Positions 17,141-26,519 of a DNA stretch of 50,404 nucleotides are shown here, piece after piece. Both the position numbers and the translations under genes were made by a program. The stretch is from Bacteroidota bacterium (GTDB lineage: Bacteria; Bacteroidota; Bacteroidia; Bacteroidales; F082): contig NYYH01000013.1 in NCBI GenBank assembly GCA_002686705.1, positions 14,175-64,578 on the forward strand, in the 5' to 3' direction. The notes beneath the pieces were generated by a model. It did no database searches and was not told the DNA's origin. It saw only the letters and a list, made by a program, of their open reading frames with translations. Position 1 is the stretch's first letter. Every line of letters begins with the position of its first letter.

Positions 17141-17659
17141 TTAATACATTGTTGTCTTAAACTTCTGGCCACCTACTGATGCCTCATACATCAAACCTCC
17201 TATTGCCTTTGTAATTACCAACATTCCGTCGGTGTAGTCGGCATCCAATGACACTCCTGCTTTTAAGGCAACAGCAGATACCTGTGCAGCAAATTCAAAT
17301 TTGTTACCTACAAAACGTTCATAAGCTTCTGCATTTTCAAAAAATATGACTTCAGCATACTTTTGTCCACCAGCTTGAAATCCAATAGTTACCTGCGTCA
17401 TTTTTGTATCAGCAACAGGAGTACCTCCTTTAAATACAGTTCCTTTACCACCAGCACCACCAACACCTAGGCCACCTTTTCCAATACCTGGAAATACAGC
17501 ATAACCATAAGCTGTGTTAAAGAACTTATTGATTTTCGTATTTGTTTCCTTAAATTCTTTAATTGCTTCTTTTGCTTCGCCAACATCATTTTTTTGCGTC
17601 ATGCCTGTAAATGAAAATACGACAACTAGAAACGAAATAAGTGTAATTTAAGTTTTCAT
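17141..17659 (-). pseudogene. SYLF/Ysc84-type lipid-binding protein with stop codon in the signal peptide
   Basis: The body of the protein (ATG 17602 to 17141, 153 residues) matches secreted SYLF-domain proteins: INKFFNTAYGYAVFPGIGKG, GGAGGKGTVFKGG and MTQVTIGFQAGGQKYAEVIF. These proteins bind lipids at the envelope. Upstream in the same frame lies an ATG at 17659, then Lys-Thr, then TAA (17650-17648), then ITLISFLVVVFSFTGMTQ. That is a complete signal peptide broken at codon 4, most simply by AAA to TAA. Starting at 17602 would leave the protein without its export signal. The rest of the frame is intact, so the lesion is recent, an assembly error, or bypassed by an unusual start. Confidence 0.75.
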
Positions 17660-17698
17660 GAGATAAATTTTAATTATTGTTATTTGAAAAGGTTGATA

Positions 17699-18903
17699 CT
17701 ATTTGATAATGAATTTTCCAGTAAAGATATTATTTTCTTCTGATAACCTATAAAAATATAAACCACTGTTCAGTCCTTTTCTATTTAACTCAACTTTATT
17801 ACTACTAATATTAGTGATATTACCTACCTCCTTACCATGCATATCATAAACACTTAATATGGCATCGTTTATTTGAATATTATCATTAATTCTAAGAATT
17901 GCTGACGTTGTAAAAGGATTAGGATAAACTGTAAAACTTTATTATTAAGATTTAATAATTTATCATTGGTCCCCGTTATGTCTCCATATTTCAAAATAGT
18001 TCCGTTATCGCCTACAGCATATCCGGTACTGGCGTTTGGGAAACAAACAGCCGTAAGCGTATACGAAGTTCCGCTGTTTTGGGTATTCCAACTATTTCCT
18101 GCATTTGTGGTATTGAGGATTGTACCATTGTCTCCTACTATCCACCCAATGCTGGCATCAGTAAAATAAACAGAATTCAACCTTGAATATCCACTTGATT
18201 GTATATACCAATTACTTCCTCCATCTGTTGTGTTAATTATCTTACCTCCAACACTAACAGCCCAACCAGTAGACGTGCTAACAAAAAAGGTAGACAACAA
18301 AGCATAAACATCAGGCAGTTGCGATTGTAAACTCCATGTGTTGCCTCCATCGGTTGTGTTGACTATTACACCATAATCGCCAACCGCCCATCCTGTACTA
18401 GCATTTACAAAGTGTACTGAAAACAATTTATCTGAAGTTGCACTTGATTGTGTGTTCCATGTATTTCCACCATCAGTTGTATTAACAACTATGCCATTCC
18501 AACCAACAGCCCAGCCGGTATTGGAATCAACAAAGTAAACTGAAAATAAATGTTCTGTAGTTCCACTTGTTTGTTCTAACCATGTACTTCCGCCGTCGGT
18601 TGTTTTGGCGATAATACCACCTCCTCCAACAGCATAACCTAGGGAAGAATTAATGAATTTGATACTGTTAAACCCAATTGTAGGACCGAGTCCAATTGTC
18701 TGCGTAGTCCAGTCATTTCCACCATTTATTGTATGAAGCATCGAATCCCACCCATTAGGTATCCAACCAACATTGGAGTCAACAGAGTAGAGTGAGGCCA
18801 AATTGTTTGTAGTTCCACTGATTTGTTGAGTCCAGTTCTGAGCAATTGCTGTTTGGCTAGCCAGCAGAGCTACTAGCATTAAGTAAGTAATTAGTTTTTT
18901 CAT
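17699..18903 (-). pseudogene. YCF48/BNR-repeat protein with T9SS sorting domain, frameshifted
   Basis: From ATG 18903 the protein has a signal peptide (LITYLMLVALLASQTAIAQ) and about seven repeats of roughly 42 residues with the core TTDGGNTWNTQSS then GWAVGDYGVIVN. This is the YCF48/photosystem-assembly-like beta-propeller blade. After LLNLNNKVLQ the frame runs into unlike sequence and stops at 17869. In the neighbouring frame the sequence continues perfectly as VYPNPFTTSAILRIND to GLNSGLYFYRLSEENN and KFIIK, then TAG at 17699-17701. That is a type A T9SS C-terminal sorting domain. One base is missing near 17932, in a run of A on the coding strand. Intact, this would be a secreted or surface protein of about 400 residues. 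Confidence 0.8.
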
Positions 18904-19029
18904 TGTGTTTTAGATTTGATTTGTATAGAAACATGCCATACGGCATTCTGATAATTTGCCTATTTCAAAGAGCGTAATTTTTGTAACTATTTGAACTCTA
19001 ATGCCCAAAGATATATTATTAAAATAGAA

Positions 19030-20394
19030 ATGTCAAGTGAACAAGAAAGTAAAAAGACTATCGAAAATTCTTTTATACCGTCAAGCATTCCAAATACAAT
19101 ATATTTGCATACGATGATTCAACATACTACCAACTCTAAGCTTTTGTCCAGATGGTTAACTATTTTCTCCCTCGTATTCGCCGGAGAAATGATTTTTAGT
19201 CTTCCTTTTCATGTGGCAAGGTTCTTCCGTCCTACCATGTTGGATGTATTTCAGCTAACTAATACACAGTTGGGAGATAGCATTGCTGTTTATGGAATTA
19301 TGGCAATGTTAGCTTATTTTCCAGGTGGCGCATTGGCTGATCGGTATTCGGCAAGAAAACTGATGACAATATCACTTTTAGCAACCGGATTAGGAGGTAT
19401 TTATTTTGCTCAAATTCCCAGCCAGATTGGGTTGTTTTTCCTCTTTGGATATTGGGGAATAACTACTATTTTTCTTTTTTGGGCAGCCATGATTAAAGCA
19501 ACCCGAATCTGGGGTGGCCACCTGGCTCAAGGAAAAGCATTTGGTATACTTGATGGTGGAAGAGGATTGGTAGCAGCAGGTGCTGCAACACTTGCGGTCT
19601 ATATCCTTAGCAACTTCATGCCTGACAACGTTGAAAACGCAAGTGACCTGGAAAGGAGAAAAGCATTAGAAGCAGTAATATACTTTTATTCTTTCCTCAC
19701 AATTGCAGCTTCAATTCTGGTATGGTTTCTAATTGGAGACACAAATATTAAAACCTCCCAGGAAAATAGTAAACTATGGAAGGGAATTAACAAGGTACTA
19801 CGCAACCGAACAGTATGGTTGCAAGCAATAATTGTTGTGTGTGCCTATAGTGCTTATAAAGGATTAGATTATTACTCATTGTACGCTGTTGATCTGCTGG
19901 GCATGAACGAGGTAGATGCCGCTTATTTTGTTTCAGGAGCTTCTTACCTAAGGGCTGTTTCAGCCATCGTTGCCGGATTGCTTGTCGACCGGCTTTCAGC
20001 AAGTAAAGTGATCAGTTTTCTCTTCGAATTTTTAGTGATTGGTTACATTATTCTTTCATTTCTTACTCCAAATGCAAATGTTTCAGTAATAATGTTTACC
20101 GATATAATAGTTACCTTTATTGCTGTATATGGCTTACGAGGTGTTTATTTCGCCTTGCTTGAGGAATCGCGAATTTCTGGTGCTCTTACAGGAACAGCAG
20201 TGGGATTAATTTCTGTTGTAGGTTACGCTCCTGATGCGTTTTTTAATTCTATTGCGGGTCGTATCCTGGATGCCAATCCCGGTTTGAAAGGGCATCAGCA
20301 ATTTTATATGATGCTGACGTTATTTGCTATTGTTGGGTTGTTAGCGACATTATTTTTGGCTTATTTTAATAAAAAGAAACGGACGTCTAATTGA
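19030..20394 (+). CDS. MFS transporter
   Basis: A 454-residue major facilitator from ATG 19030; the frame is open further upstream to a TTG at 18991, but the added residues are polar and not needed. It has about twelve membrane segments and a long cytoplasmic N-terminal tail. The MFS motif A-like loop is FPGGALADRYSARKLMTIS between helices 2 and 3, and LLVDRLSASKVISF is its repeat in the second half. DGGRGLVAAGAATLAVYIL is the helix-5 region. Relatives are annotated as nitrate/sugar-type MFS permeases, but the substrate cannot be read from the sequence. It stands alone, convergent with the AlkD-like gene. Confidence 0.88.
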   Translation: MSSEQESKKTIENSFIPSSIPNTIYLHTMIQHTTNSKLLSRWLTIFSLVFAGEMIFSLPFHVARFFRPTMLDVFQLTNTQLGDSIAVYGIMAMLAYFPGGALADRYSARKLMTISLLATGLGGIYFAQIPSQIGLFFLFGYWGITTIFLFWAAMIKATRIWGGHLAQGKAFGILDGGRGLVAAGAATLAVYILSNFMPDNVENASDLERRKALEAVIYFYSFLTIAASILVWFLIGDTNIKTSQENSKLWKGINKVLRNRTVWLQAIIVVCAYSAYKGLDYYSLYAVDLLGMNEVDAAYFVSGASYLRAVSAIVAGLLVDRLSASKVISFLFEFLVIGYIILSFLTPNANVSVIMFTDIIVTFIAVYGLRGVYFALLEESRISGALTGTAVGLISVVGYAPDAFFNSIAGRILDANPGLKGHQQFYMMLTLFAIVGLLATLFLAYFNKKKRTSN

Positions 20395-20430
20395 TATAGA
20401 ATAAATTAACCGCTAGATTTATTTATTTCC

Positions 20431-21138
20431 TTAACAACGGGCGGCTTTCCGTTTTTTACCCACACTACCTCTGTCTACAACCTTTTTAATATAATCAGTA
20501 GCTAAAGGAACTTTGCATGCAGTTCCGCCAACATCAACATTCACTTTTCCAATCTTTTTTGAAACTTTTTTTGCTTTTTCTGTCAATTCTTCTATGTGAC
20601 TTCCAATTGCAATTACAAAGCCGTTCATCGTATATCGAACTCTGTTTTTGGCATTATGGATGTTCATTTCAACTCTATCCAGTAGTTCACTATAACGAAC
20701 AATATCGAGTTCTTCATTTGGCACTATTGATGCATAATTTGAAAGGGTTGCCCATCCAGATGATGCAATGTTTTCTTTATCAGATTCAGTCCACATTAAT
20801 CCTAATTCGTATCCATATTTGCTTTCAGCTGCTATCCATGGTACTGTATACTCACTTATCATATACCAATATGCTTCTTTGGCCCACCGAATAAGATCGC
20901 TTTTCGAAATTTTGTTTTCATCAGCAATAAGACCAGCCAGATACATAGCATCCGAATTTCCTGTTGCGTAAAGTTCAAGAGATAATTCATGATTCTTTTT
21001 TACTCTTTTTACAATTTTCTTAAGGTCTTGGACTTTAACGCCGTAAAATGGTTCTCTAGCTCCATGTCTAAGAAATATCTTTTTTGTTCCTTCATTTCCA
21101 TAGCTTTCCAGCTCTTTTAATATCTCATTTGTTGTCAT
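20431..21138 (-). CDS. AlkD-like DNA alkylation repair protein
   Basis: A 235-residue all-helical protein of the ALK/HEAT-repeat glycosylase family, which removes alkylated purines such as 3- and 7-methyl adducts. The sequence shows IFLRHGAREPFYGVKVQDLK near the start, YATGNSDAMYLAGLIADE, WTESDKENIASSGWATLSNY and NRVRYTMNGFVIAIGSHI, then the basic tail GSVGKKRKAARC. The C-terminal VDVGGTACKVPLATDYIKKV is usual in Bacteroidota members. It is cytoplasmic and stands alone on the minus strand. The window also holds a remnant of a second alkyl-base glycosylase gene (tag, 48190). Confidence 0.9.
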   Translation of the reverse strand: MTTNEILKELESYGNEGTKKIFLRHGAREPFYGVKVQDLKKIVKRVKKNHELSLELYATGNSDAMYLAGLIADENKISKSDLIRWAKEAYWYMISEYTVPWIAAESKYGYELGLMWTESDKENIASSGWATLSNYASIVPNEELDIVRYSELLDRVEMNIHNAKNRVRYTMNGFVIAIGSHIEELTEKAKKVSKKIGKVNVDVGGTACKVPLATDYIKKVVDRGSVGKKRKAARC

Positions 21139-21345
21139 CGTATTGTCTTTCTCAATTATTACATTTTTAATTTCTCAGATAAAGCAAGCCAGATTAAATA
21201 TTTCTACTAAGGGTTTGAATAAATGTCGTGTTTAATGCATTTTAGGTCTTGTTGTGAATAGCTCTATTTTTCAATGAGAACCGCTTTGTCAATAAAGTTT
21301 ACCTTTACGATTGGGCCATCAATATACTGTGGTTGTTCTCTATGA

Positions 21346-22176
21346 TTATTCACTCAATCTGTAATATGGTATTTGTATTGATACGTCAAACCCAAGTTTT
21401 TCTGCTAAATGATATGACCCAGTATTTTCCAATCGACAAGCCCATATAGGTTCATAATCATTCTCTAAACAATAATCTATAAGTTTGCTACAGGTATATT
21501 GGGCAAAACCTCTTCCACGAAACTTTGGAATTGTTTCCATTCCCAATTCCAAAAAATTGTCCACTATAAATGAGGTGAATGTAGTGCAAGCCAATTCATT
21601 TCCTGAATACGTACTGAATCCGATTCCATTTATAAGAAAGTCATTGGCATTATTCCAGAAATTTGATGGTATTACAGAGCCTCGCATAGATTTAAATTCT
21701 TTCTCGGTTGTCCTAATTACAGAACTTTCGGTTGTCTTTATTTTCTTTTTAAGTTCTGTGTATTTTACGTGGTTGAATTTAAAATTTACCCTAGTGTTTA
21801 GTTCTACGATATTGGTTGTTTGGTTGGTCTTATTTTCTGACGATTTAATAGAGATATTCGAAAACAATGTTTTCAATTCCACATTCCATTGTTCAGGGTA
21901 AGCCTGCATCCATACGTGGGCATTCTGTGTTTTATTCTTGTTTAAAGCGTGGTATTTAAAGGCTTTGTTAAAATCTTGATTATCGTGTTTGCCGGATAGC
22001 AAGGACATTCCATATGGGTGTACTACATAGAAAGTTGTGGGATTATCAGGGTTATCCACATAAACTTTTCCTGATACATGATTTTCAACTACAGCACGGG
22101 CGAATAAATTATTTATCTGCACTTTTTTCAATGCTTCAACGGCTTTTGAATAATCTTTAATTTCTAATTCTATCAT
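21346..22176 (-). CDS. GNAT-family acetyltransferase (PF12746-like)
   Basis: A 276-residue two-part protein. The N-terminal 120 residues (NNLFARAVVENHVSGKVYVD, FYVVHPYGMSLLSG) resemble the GNAT_acetyltran family that includes ZmaR-like resistance proteins. The C-terminal part is a GNAT fold with the CoA-binding segment TIPKFRGRGFAQYTCSKLID and the final strand ENTGSYHLAEKLGFDV. It probably acetylates a small amine; the substrate is not known. It stands alone, with a perfect hairpin 15 bp upstream of its start (22191-22213). Confidence 0.85.
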   Translation of the reverse strand: MIELEIKDYSKAVEALKKVQINNLFARAVVENHVSGKVYVDNPDNPTTFYVVHPYGMSLLSGKHDNQDFNKAFKYHALNKNKTQNAHVWMQAYPEQWNVELKTLFSNISIKSSENKTNQTTNIVELNTRVNFKFNHVKYTELKKKIKTTESSVIRTTEKEFKSMRGSVIPSNFWNNANDFLINGIGFSTYSGNELACTTFTSFIVDNFLELGMETIPKFRGRGFAQYTCSKLIDYCLENDYEPIWACRLENTGSYHLAEKLGFDVSIQIPYYRLSE

Positions 22177-22190
22177 TTATGTTTAATTCA

Positions 22191-22213
22191 AATAACACAC
22201 AACGAGTGTTATT
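22191..22213. repeat. Perfect inverted repeat upstream of the GNAT gene
   Basis: AATAACAC at 22191-22198 is mirrored exactly by GTGTTATT at 22206-22213, with a 7-base loop. It lies 15 bp upstream of the GNAT start codon. It could be an operator, a leader hairpin, or a dispersed palindromic repeat. No T run follows that would make it a terminator. Confidence 0.6.
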
Positions 22214-22318
22214 ATAATATTGTCGTTATTTCTTAATACTGATCAAAGATTAATCTGTAGTTGCTCAGACATTTAATCTTGAAATAGCAGCAATTAAAAT
22301 AAGCCTTATGCAATAACC

Positions 22319-23935
22319 CTATTTAATAATCAACTTACTACTTACGTCAAGTTCCAGTATTTGTACGCTATAAGCACCTGGGACCAAATCCGTTTTTATT
22401 TCAATTCGATTTTGAGGATCGGCAACTTGTTTTTCAACTACTAATCTACCATCAGCAGAGAAGATTTTAACTGTAATGCTTTTGTGTTGCTCATTTAAAT
22501 TGATCTCAAACGTTCCATCAGATGGATTAGGATATATACTCAAACCTCCGCTATTAAATTCGTTCACAAAATCGCTTTCATAATCCAGCCGTGCAATAAA
22601 CATATCAAATGCCCCCCAGCCCGTAATTTCATGATCATCAAAATTAGCGTCTTCCTGAAAGTTCCCACAAATGTACAGCGACTGAGGGTTTCCGGGTGAG
22701 ATACCATAACCATAGTCCAGATAATTACCACCGGCTCGTTTTGCCCACACAACCTCACCTGTCCAGTTATATTTTGCAATAAAAATATCTGATTTGCCAA
22801 CGCTTTCTAGAACTTTATCACCAAACTCCGCTTCATTGCTAAAAAATCCCGTCGTGAATGTGTTTCCATTTGCATCTGTAAACATATCCCTACCCTGGTC
22901 CATTCCATAACCACCAGCTTTACGAATCCATTTAAAAGCACCTTCATGATTATACCTCACTAAATAAGCATCAAAGTCATATTGTCCTCCCGTGGACTCA
23001 ACTGTTTCTTCACTAAAAGTAAGCCTTCCCGAAAAAGTGCCATTGCCATAAACATATCCTTCATTGTCCATACTGATACCAAATCCGCGGGCATAATCGT
23101 TAGCCCCACCAGTTCCTCTGCGCACCCATAAGAAGTTGCCACCTCCATCCATTTTGGCAATATAGGTACTCAAAAATGAGTTGCTCATTATATCGTGTTC
23201 TCCAAAGAAAGCCTTACCATTAAAAACACCGGTAAAATAAGTTGCCCCTTCATCATTACAGATTATACCATAAGCCCTGTCTTCGCCCTCACCACCAGCT
23301 TTTTTAACCCAATGAAAATTGCCCGTATTAGAATAGTTAGCAATAAAAATATCTCTGTTACCTTCGCTGGTTATTGTAGTTTCTTCTCCAAAGTGAGCGG
23401 TATACCTAAAGCTCCCCGAAACAATTACATCGTGTTCAAAATTTGTGGTTAACCTATTTCCGTAATCATCACCTTCACCACCAGCACTTCTGGCCCATAT
23501 AACATGTCCTTCGCTGCTATATCTTGCAACAAACATGTCATAACTTCCATGGCTTTCAAGGATTATGTCATCAAAATGAATTGCTTCTGCAAACCACCCT
23601 GTTATTATGGGAAAATCATCCCAGTCGAGGGTAATACCAGCTGCAGAATTATTTGCTGGTCCATAGGCTTTTACTGCCCAAAGCGCCTCGCCATTATCAT
23701 TATACTTTGCCAGGAAAACATCTTGATCGCCAGTGCTAGTAAGTACTATATCACCAAAATGTGCGCTTCCTGAAAACCATCCTGTTACATAACTATTTCC
23801 ATCATTGTCAGTAGCTATTGCATATGCTTGGTCAGAGCCTCCTCCTCCGGCCGATCTAGCCCAATCAAATGTTTGACTGTTACTCATGCTTACAAAAAAG
23901 AAAATTGCAAGGGTTAGTGTAATAAGTTTCTTCAT
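22319..23935 (-). CDS. Secreted SBBP-type repeat protein with T9SS type A sorting domain
   Basis: A 538-residue protein. A signal peptide (KKLITLTLAIFFFVSMSNSQ) is followed by about eight tandem repeats of roughly 50-55 residues with the core FIAKYN..G...W.KRAGG and an HFG-type turn, for example DMFVARYSSEGHVIWARSAG. This is the SBBP (beta-propeller) repeat found in secreted Bacteroidota proteins. The last 75 residues form a T9SS sorting domain: LSIYPNPSDGTFEINLNE, then VKIFSADGRLV and a final SSKLIIK. The mature protein should be exported through the Por/Sor apparatus and anchored or released at the cell surface. The function is not known. It is divergent from the AbgT transporter gene. Confidence 0.9.
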   Translation of the reverse strand: MKKLITLTLAIFFFVSMSNSQTFDWARSAGGGGSDQAYAIATDNDGNSYVTGWFSGSAHFGDIVLTSTGDQDVFLAKYNDNGEALWAVKAYGPANNSAAGITLDWDDFPIITGWFAEAIHFDDIILESHGSYDMFVARYSSEGHVIWARSAGGEGDDYGNRLTTNFEHDVIVSGSFRYTAHFGEETTITSEGNRDIFIANYSNTGNFHWVKKAGGEGEDRAYGIICNDEGATYFTGVFNGKAFFGEHDIMSNSFLSTYIAKMDGGGNFLWVRRGTGGANDYARGFGISMDNEGYVYGNGTFSGRLTFSEETVESTGGQYDFDAYLVRYNHEGAFKWIRKAGGYGMDQGRDMFTDANGNTFTTGFFSNEAEFGDKVLESVGKSDIFIAKYNWTGEVVWAKRAGGNYLDYGYGISPGNPQSLYICGNFQEDANFDDHEITGWGAFDMFIARLDYESDFVNEFNSGGLSIYPNPSDGTFEINLNEQHKSITVKIFSADGRLVVEKQVADPQNRIEIKTDLVPGAYSVQILELDVSSKLIIK

Positions 23936-24089
23936 GTCTTTAGATTTTTAGTTAGTTATTATTAGTTGTCAGATTCTATTTTGGAAAAACGTGCTTGTAA
24001 AACTAACAAATTGTTTTAATCAATAATAATTTATAAATATAGCCTTTGAATAAGGACTAATTAATAAATTAAATAGTTGCAACAAATTT

Positions 24090-24097
24090 TATCTTTG
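24090..24097 (+). promoter_or_regulatory. Putative -7 box of the AbgT transporter gene
   Basis: TATCTTTG matches the Bacteroidota -7 consensus exactly and is followed by C, as is common. It lies 17 bp upstream of ATG 24115, which would leave a very short leader. No clear -33 TTTG is seen at 19-21 bp. Confidence 0.5.
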
Positions 24098-24114
24098 CAC
24101 TTTATTTTTTGTTT

Positions 24115-25653
24115 ATGGATGAATTAAAAAAGAGAACAGGTCTTCTACAGAAGATGTTGAATTGGACCGAAAGAATTGGTAATGCATTGCCACATCCAGG
24201 TACTCTTTTCGCATTATTTGCATTAGGAACACTGGTATTGTCCGCTATTGGATATGCTTTAGGTTGGGAAGTTATTCATCCTGGCACAAAAGAAGTTGTA
24301 AAAACCGTTAATCTATTGTCACACGATGGTATTCACCGAATTCTATTGGATATGGTGGATAATTTTACAGGCTTTGCTCCTTTAGGGATTGTAATGGTAG
24401 CGATGCTTGGGATTGGTATAGCAGAACAGAGTGGATTGATCAGCGCAATAATTCGGTTGTTGGTTTTGAATGCTCACAGACATCTGTTGACATTTATAAT
24501 TGTTCTTGCAGGTATATTATCTAATGTTGCTTCTGATGTTGGATATGTATTGTTGATTCCACTTGCTGGGGTAATATTTGTTGCGGTTGGCAGAAATCCT
24601 ATTGCTGGAATGGCTGCAGCTTTTGCGGGCGTTTCAGGAGGGTTTAGTGCAAATCTCGTACTTGGAACCGTTGATCCTTTGTTGGCTGGATTATCAACTG
24701 AAGCAGCCCAAATCCTAGACCCCGGCTATGAAGTAAATCCAACTGCCAATTATTATTTTATGGTGGCTTCTACATTTGTAATAGCATTTGCCGGCACATT
24801 TGTTACTGAAAAAATTGTAGAACCGAGACTAGGAAAATACACTGGCACGATTCCGGAAAGTGAAAGTTCATTTGGTAAACTTACCAAGGTGGAGAAAAAA
24901 GGTTTGTGGATGGCTCTACTTACCCTTATAATTATTGTAGGCATTTCGCTTATAGGCATAATTCCTGTAGATGGTTTTTTGAGAGGGGGTGATGGAACAA
25001 TACTTAATTCACCATTGATAAGAGGTGTGGTTGCAATGTTATTTGTTACGGCAAGTGCAATGGGTATTGCCTATGGTGTTACTACGCATGCTTTTAAAAA
25101 TGATTCTGATGTTATGAACGGCATGGCATCGTCGATGAAAACACTTGCAACTTATTTTGTTCTTGTATTTTTTGCAGCTCAGTTTGTAGCTTATTTCAAA
25201 TGGAGTAATCTAGGAATTATCTTAGCTGTTGAAGGAGCGAATCTCCTAATGTCAGCAAACATTGGCCTCATACCTTTGATGATCCTTTTCGTATTGCTTG
25301 CAGCCTCCATAAATATGCTTATGGGAAGTGCATCTGCAAAGTGGGCTATACTCGCTCCAATTTTTATTCCTATGTTTATGATAATGGGTTACTCTCCTGA
25401 GTTATCTCAGGTTGTGTATAGAATTGGTGATAGTGTTACAAATGTAATTTCTCCAATGATGAGTTTCTTTGCTCTAATTATTGCTTTTGTTCAGAAATAC
25501 GAACCAAAAGCAGGTATTGGAACTATTATTGCTACAATGTTACCATATTCAATTGCTTTCTTATTTGTGTGGATAATACTTTTAGTTGCATGGCTATTAT
25601 TGGGTATTCCGCTTGGCCCTGATGCAGGGATTTACTATACATTACCTAAATAG
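24115..25653 (+). CDS. AbgT-family transporter
   Basis: A 512-residue transporter starting at ATG 24115; a TTG two codons upstream is less likely. It shows the AbgT family pattern: a short cytoplasmic start with LNWTERIGNALPHPGTLFAL, the hairpin region NVASDVGYVLLIPLAGVIFV, and AAFAGVSGGFSANLVLGTVD. The second half has SINMLMGSASAKWAILAPIF and DSVTNVISPMMSFFALI. Family members take up p-aminobenzoyl-glutamate or export antimetabolites such as sulfonamides (MtrF/YdaH), probably driven by protons. Length and about twelve membrane segments are normal. It is convergent with the ABC-2 permease at the end of the large export locus. Confidence 0.94.
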   Translation: MDELKKRTGLLQKMLNWTERIGNALPHPGTLFALFALGTLVLSAIGYALGWEVIHPGTKEVVKTVNLLSHDGIHRILLDMVDNFTGFAPLGIVMVAMLGIGIAEQSGLISAIIRLLVLNAHRHLLTFIIVLAGILSNVASDVGYVLLIPLAGVIFVAVGRNPIAGMAAAFAGVSGGFSANLVLGTVDPLLAGLSTEAAQILDPGYEVNPTANYYFMVASTFVIAFAGTFVTEKIVEPRLGKYTGTIPESESSFGKLTKVEKKGLWMALLTLIIIVGISLIGIIPVDGFLRGGDGTILNSPLIRGVVAMLFVTASAMGIAYGVTTHAFKNDSDVMNGMASSMKTLATYFVLVFFAAQFVAYFKWSNLGIILAVEGANLLMSANIGLIPLMILFVLLAASINMLMGSASAKWAILAPIFIPMFMIMGYSPELSQVVYRIGDSVTNVISPMMSFFALIIAFVQKYEPKAGIGTIIATMLPYSIAFLFVWIILLVAWLLLGIPLGPDAGIYYTLPK

Positions 25654-25679
25654 TGTTATCCTAAAAAATGATAGGAAAT

Positions 25680-26384
25680 TTAGACAAACTTCTCTCGTTT
25701 TTGAAGGTTTATCAATGTCCACAGTATTGAAATTACGGACCCTGTTACCAACATAAGGCGATTTTGAAAAACTATGTTTGTCCAGATTGTATAGCTAATA
25801 TCTGAGGGGATATTAAAAGGGTTTAAAAACAGGTTCCATTTGCTGTATTCTAAAGGTTCGGCCATTATCCAAAAGAACAATCCAATTATAACCATTATTA
25901 CTGCTGCACCACTAGCATTTTTAACAAGTGTTGTAAACAAAAACGATACACAAGCTAGAAAAAACAAAGGATACATTACTTGATAAACCATATAAAAGAC
26001 TGGAACCTGAATAATAGTAAAAACTGTAAAGAGAGTCATAAAAAGGAGAACAACTGCTAATAATAGCATGCTGATAAAAAACCGAAGAAGGTATATTTTA
26101 TATCTGTAATTCGGAATACTAAAAATTATTTCGAGCATTCGTGAATCTTTGTCATTTTGTATATTGAATATTACAGGATAAAATAGTATTAACAATCCCG
26201 GAAAAATAAGAGTATTGTATATATCTTCCTCTGTTGCCGTTTCTTCTGAAAAGAGCATGATTCCTATTATAAGCAAAAAAAATGCAGCTGCAGCTATCAT
26301 AAAATAGACAAACCTGTTTGCAAAAATTATTTTCAGGTTATACCGAACCATACTTATTGCGAGATGTATTTTGTTCCCTGTCAT
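25680..26384 (-). CDS. ABC-2 type permease subunit
   Basis: A 234-residue membrane protein with six predicted helices. It starts with a cytoplasmic segment and the helix FVYFMIAAAAFFLLIIGIML. A cytosolic loop holds NIQNDKDSRMLEIIFSIPNY, the usual coupling region of ABC-2 permeases, and three further helices are followed by LQKREKF. It has no ATPase domain of its own. It is the last gene of the export locus, 135 bp after the RND-ABC fusion gene, so the ATPase domain at the end of that fusion is its most likely partner. The transported substrate is unknown. Confidence 0.82.
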   Translation of the reverse strand: MTGNKIHLAISMVRYNLKIIFANRFVYFMIAAAAFFLLIIGIMLFSEETATEEDIYNTLIFPGLLILFYPVIFNIQNDKDSRMLEIIFSIPNYRYKIYLLRFFISMLLLAVVLLFMTLFTVFTIIQVPVFYMVYQVMYPLFFLACVSFLFTTLVKNASGAAVIMVIIGLFFWIMAEPLEYSKWNLFLNPFNIPSDISYTIWTNIVFQNRLMLVTGSVISILWTLINLQKREKFV

Positions 26385-26445
26385 TTATTATAAATTAACT
26401 TATGATAATTTAGTAATTTGAAATCTTTCCAATCCTCTTTTTGTT

Positions 26446-26467
26446 ATCCTGAGCGATAGCGAAGGAT
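26446..26467. repeat. Dispersed palindromic repeat type (CCTGAGCGATAGCGAAGGAT)
   Basis: ATCCT at 26446-26450 pairs with AGGAT at 26463-26467 around GAGCGATAGCGA. Variants of CTGAGCGA..GCGAAGGATCT are familiar as short dispersed intergenic repeats in many bacterial genomes. It sits in the 135-bp gap between the RND-ABC fusion and the final permease. Only one copy is in this window. Confidence 0.45.
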
Positions 26468-26519
26468 CTCTATTTTTTATAATTAAATCTTTAAGATTCT
26501 TCCCACAGCTATTCACTGA

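Noticed and set aside
25658..25675. Possible terminator hairpin TCCTA...TAGGA between abgT and the ABC-2 permease gene
   Set aside because: A five-pair AT-rich stem with no clear T run; not strong enough to list.
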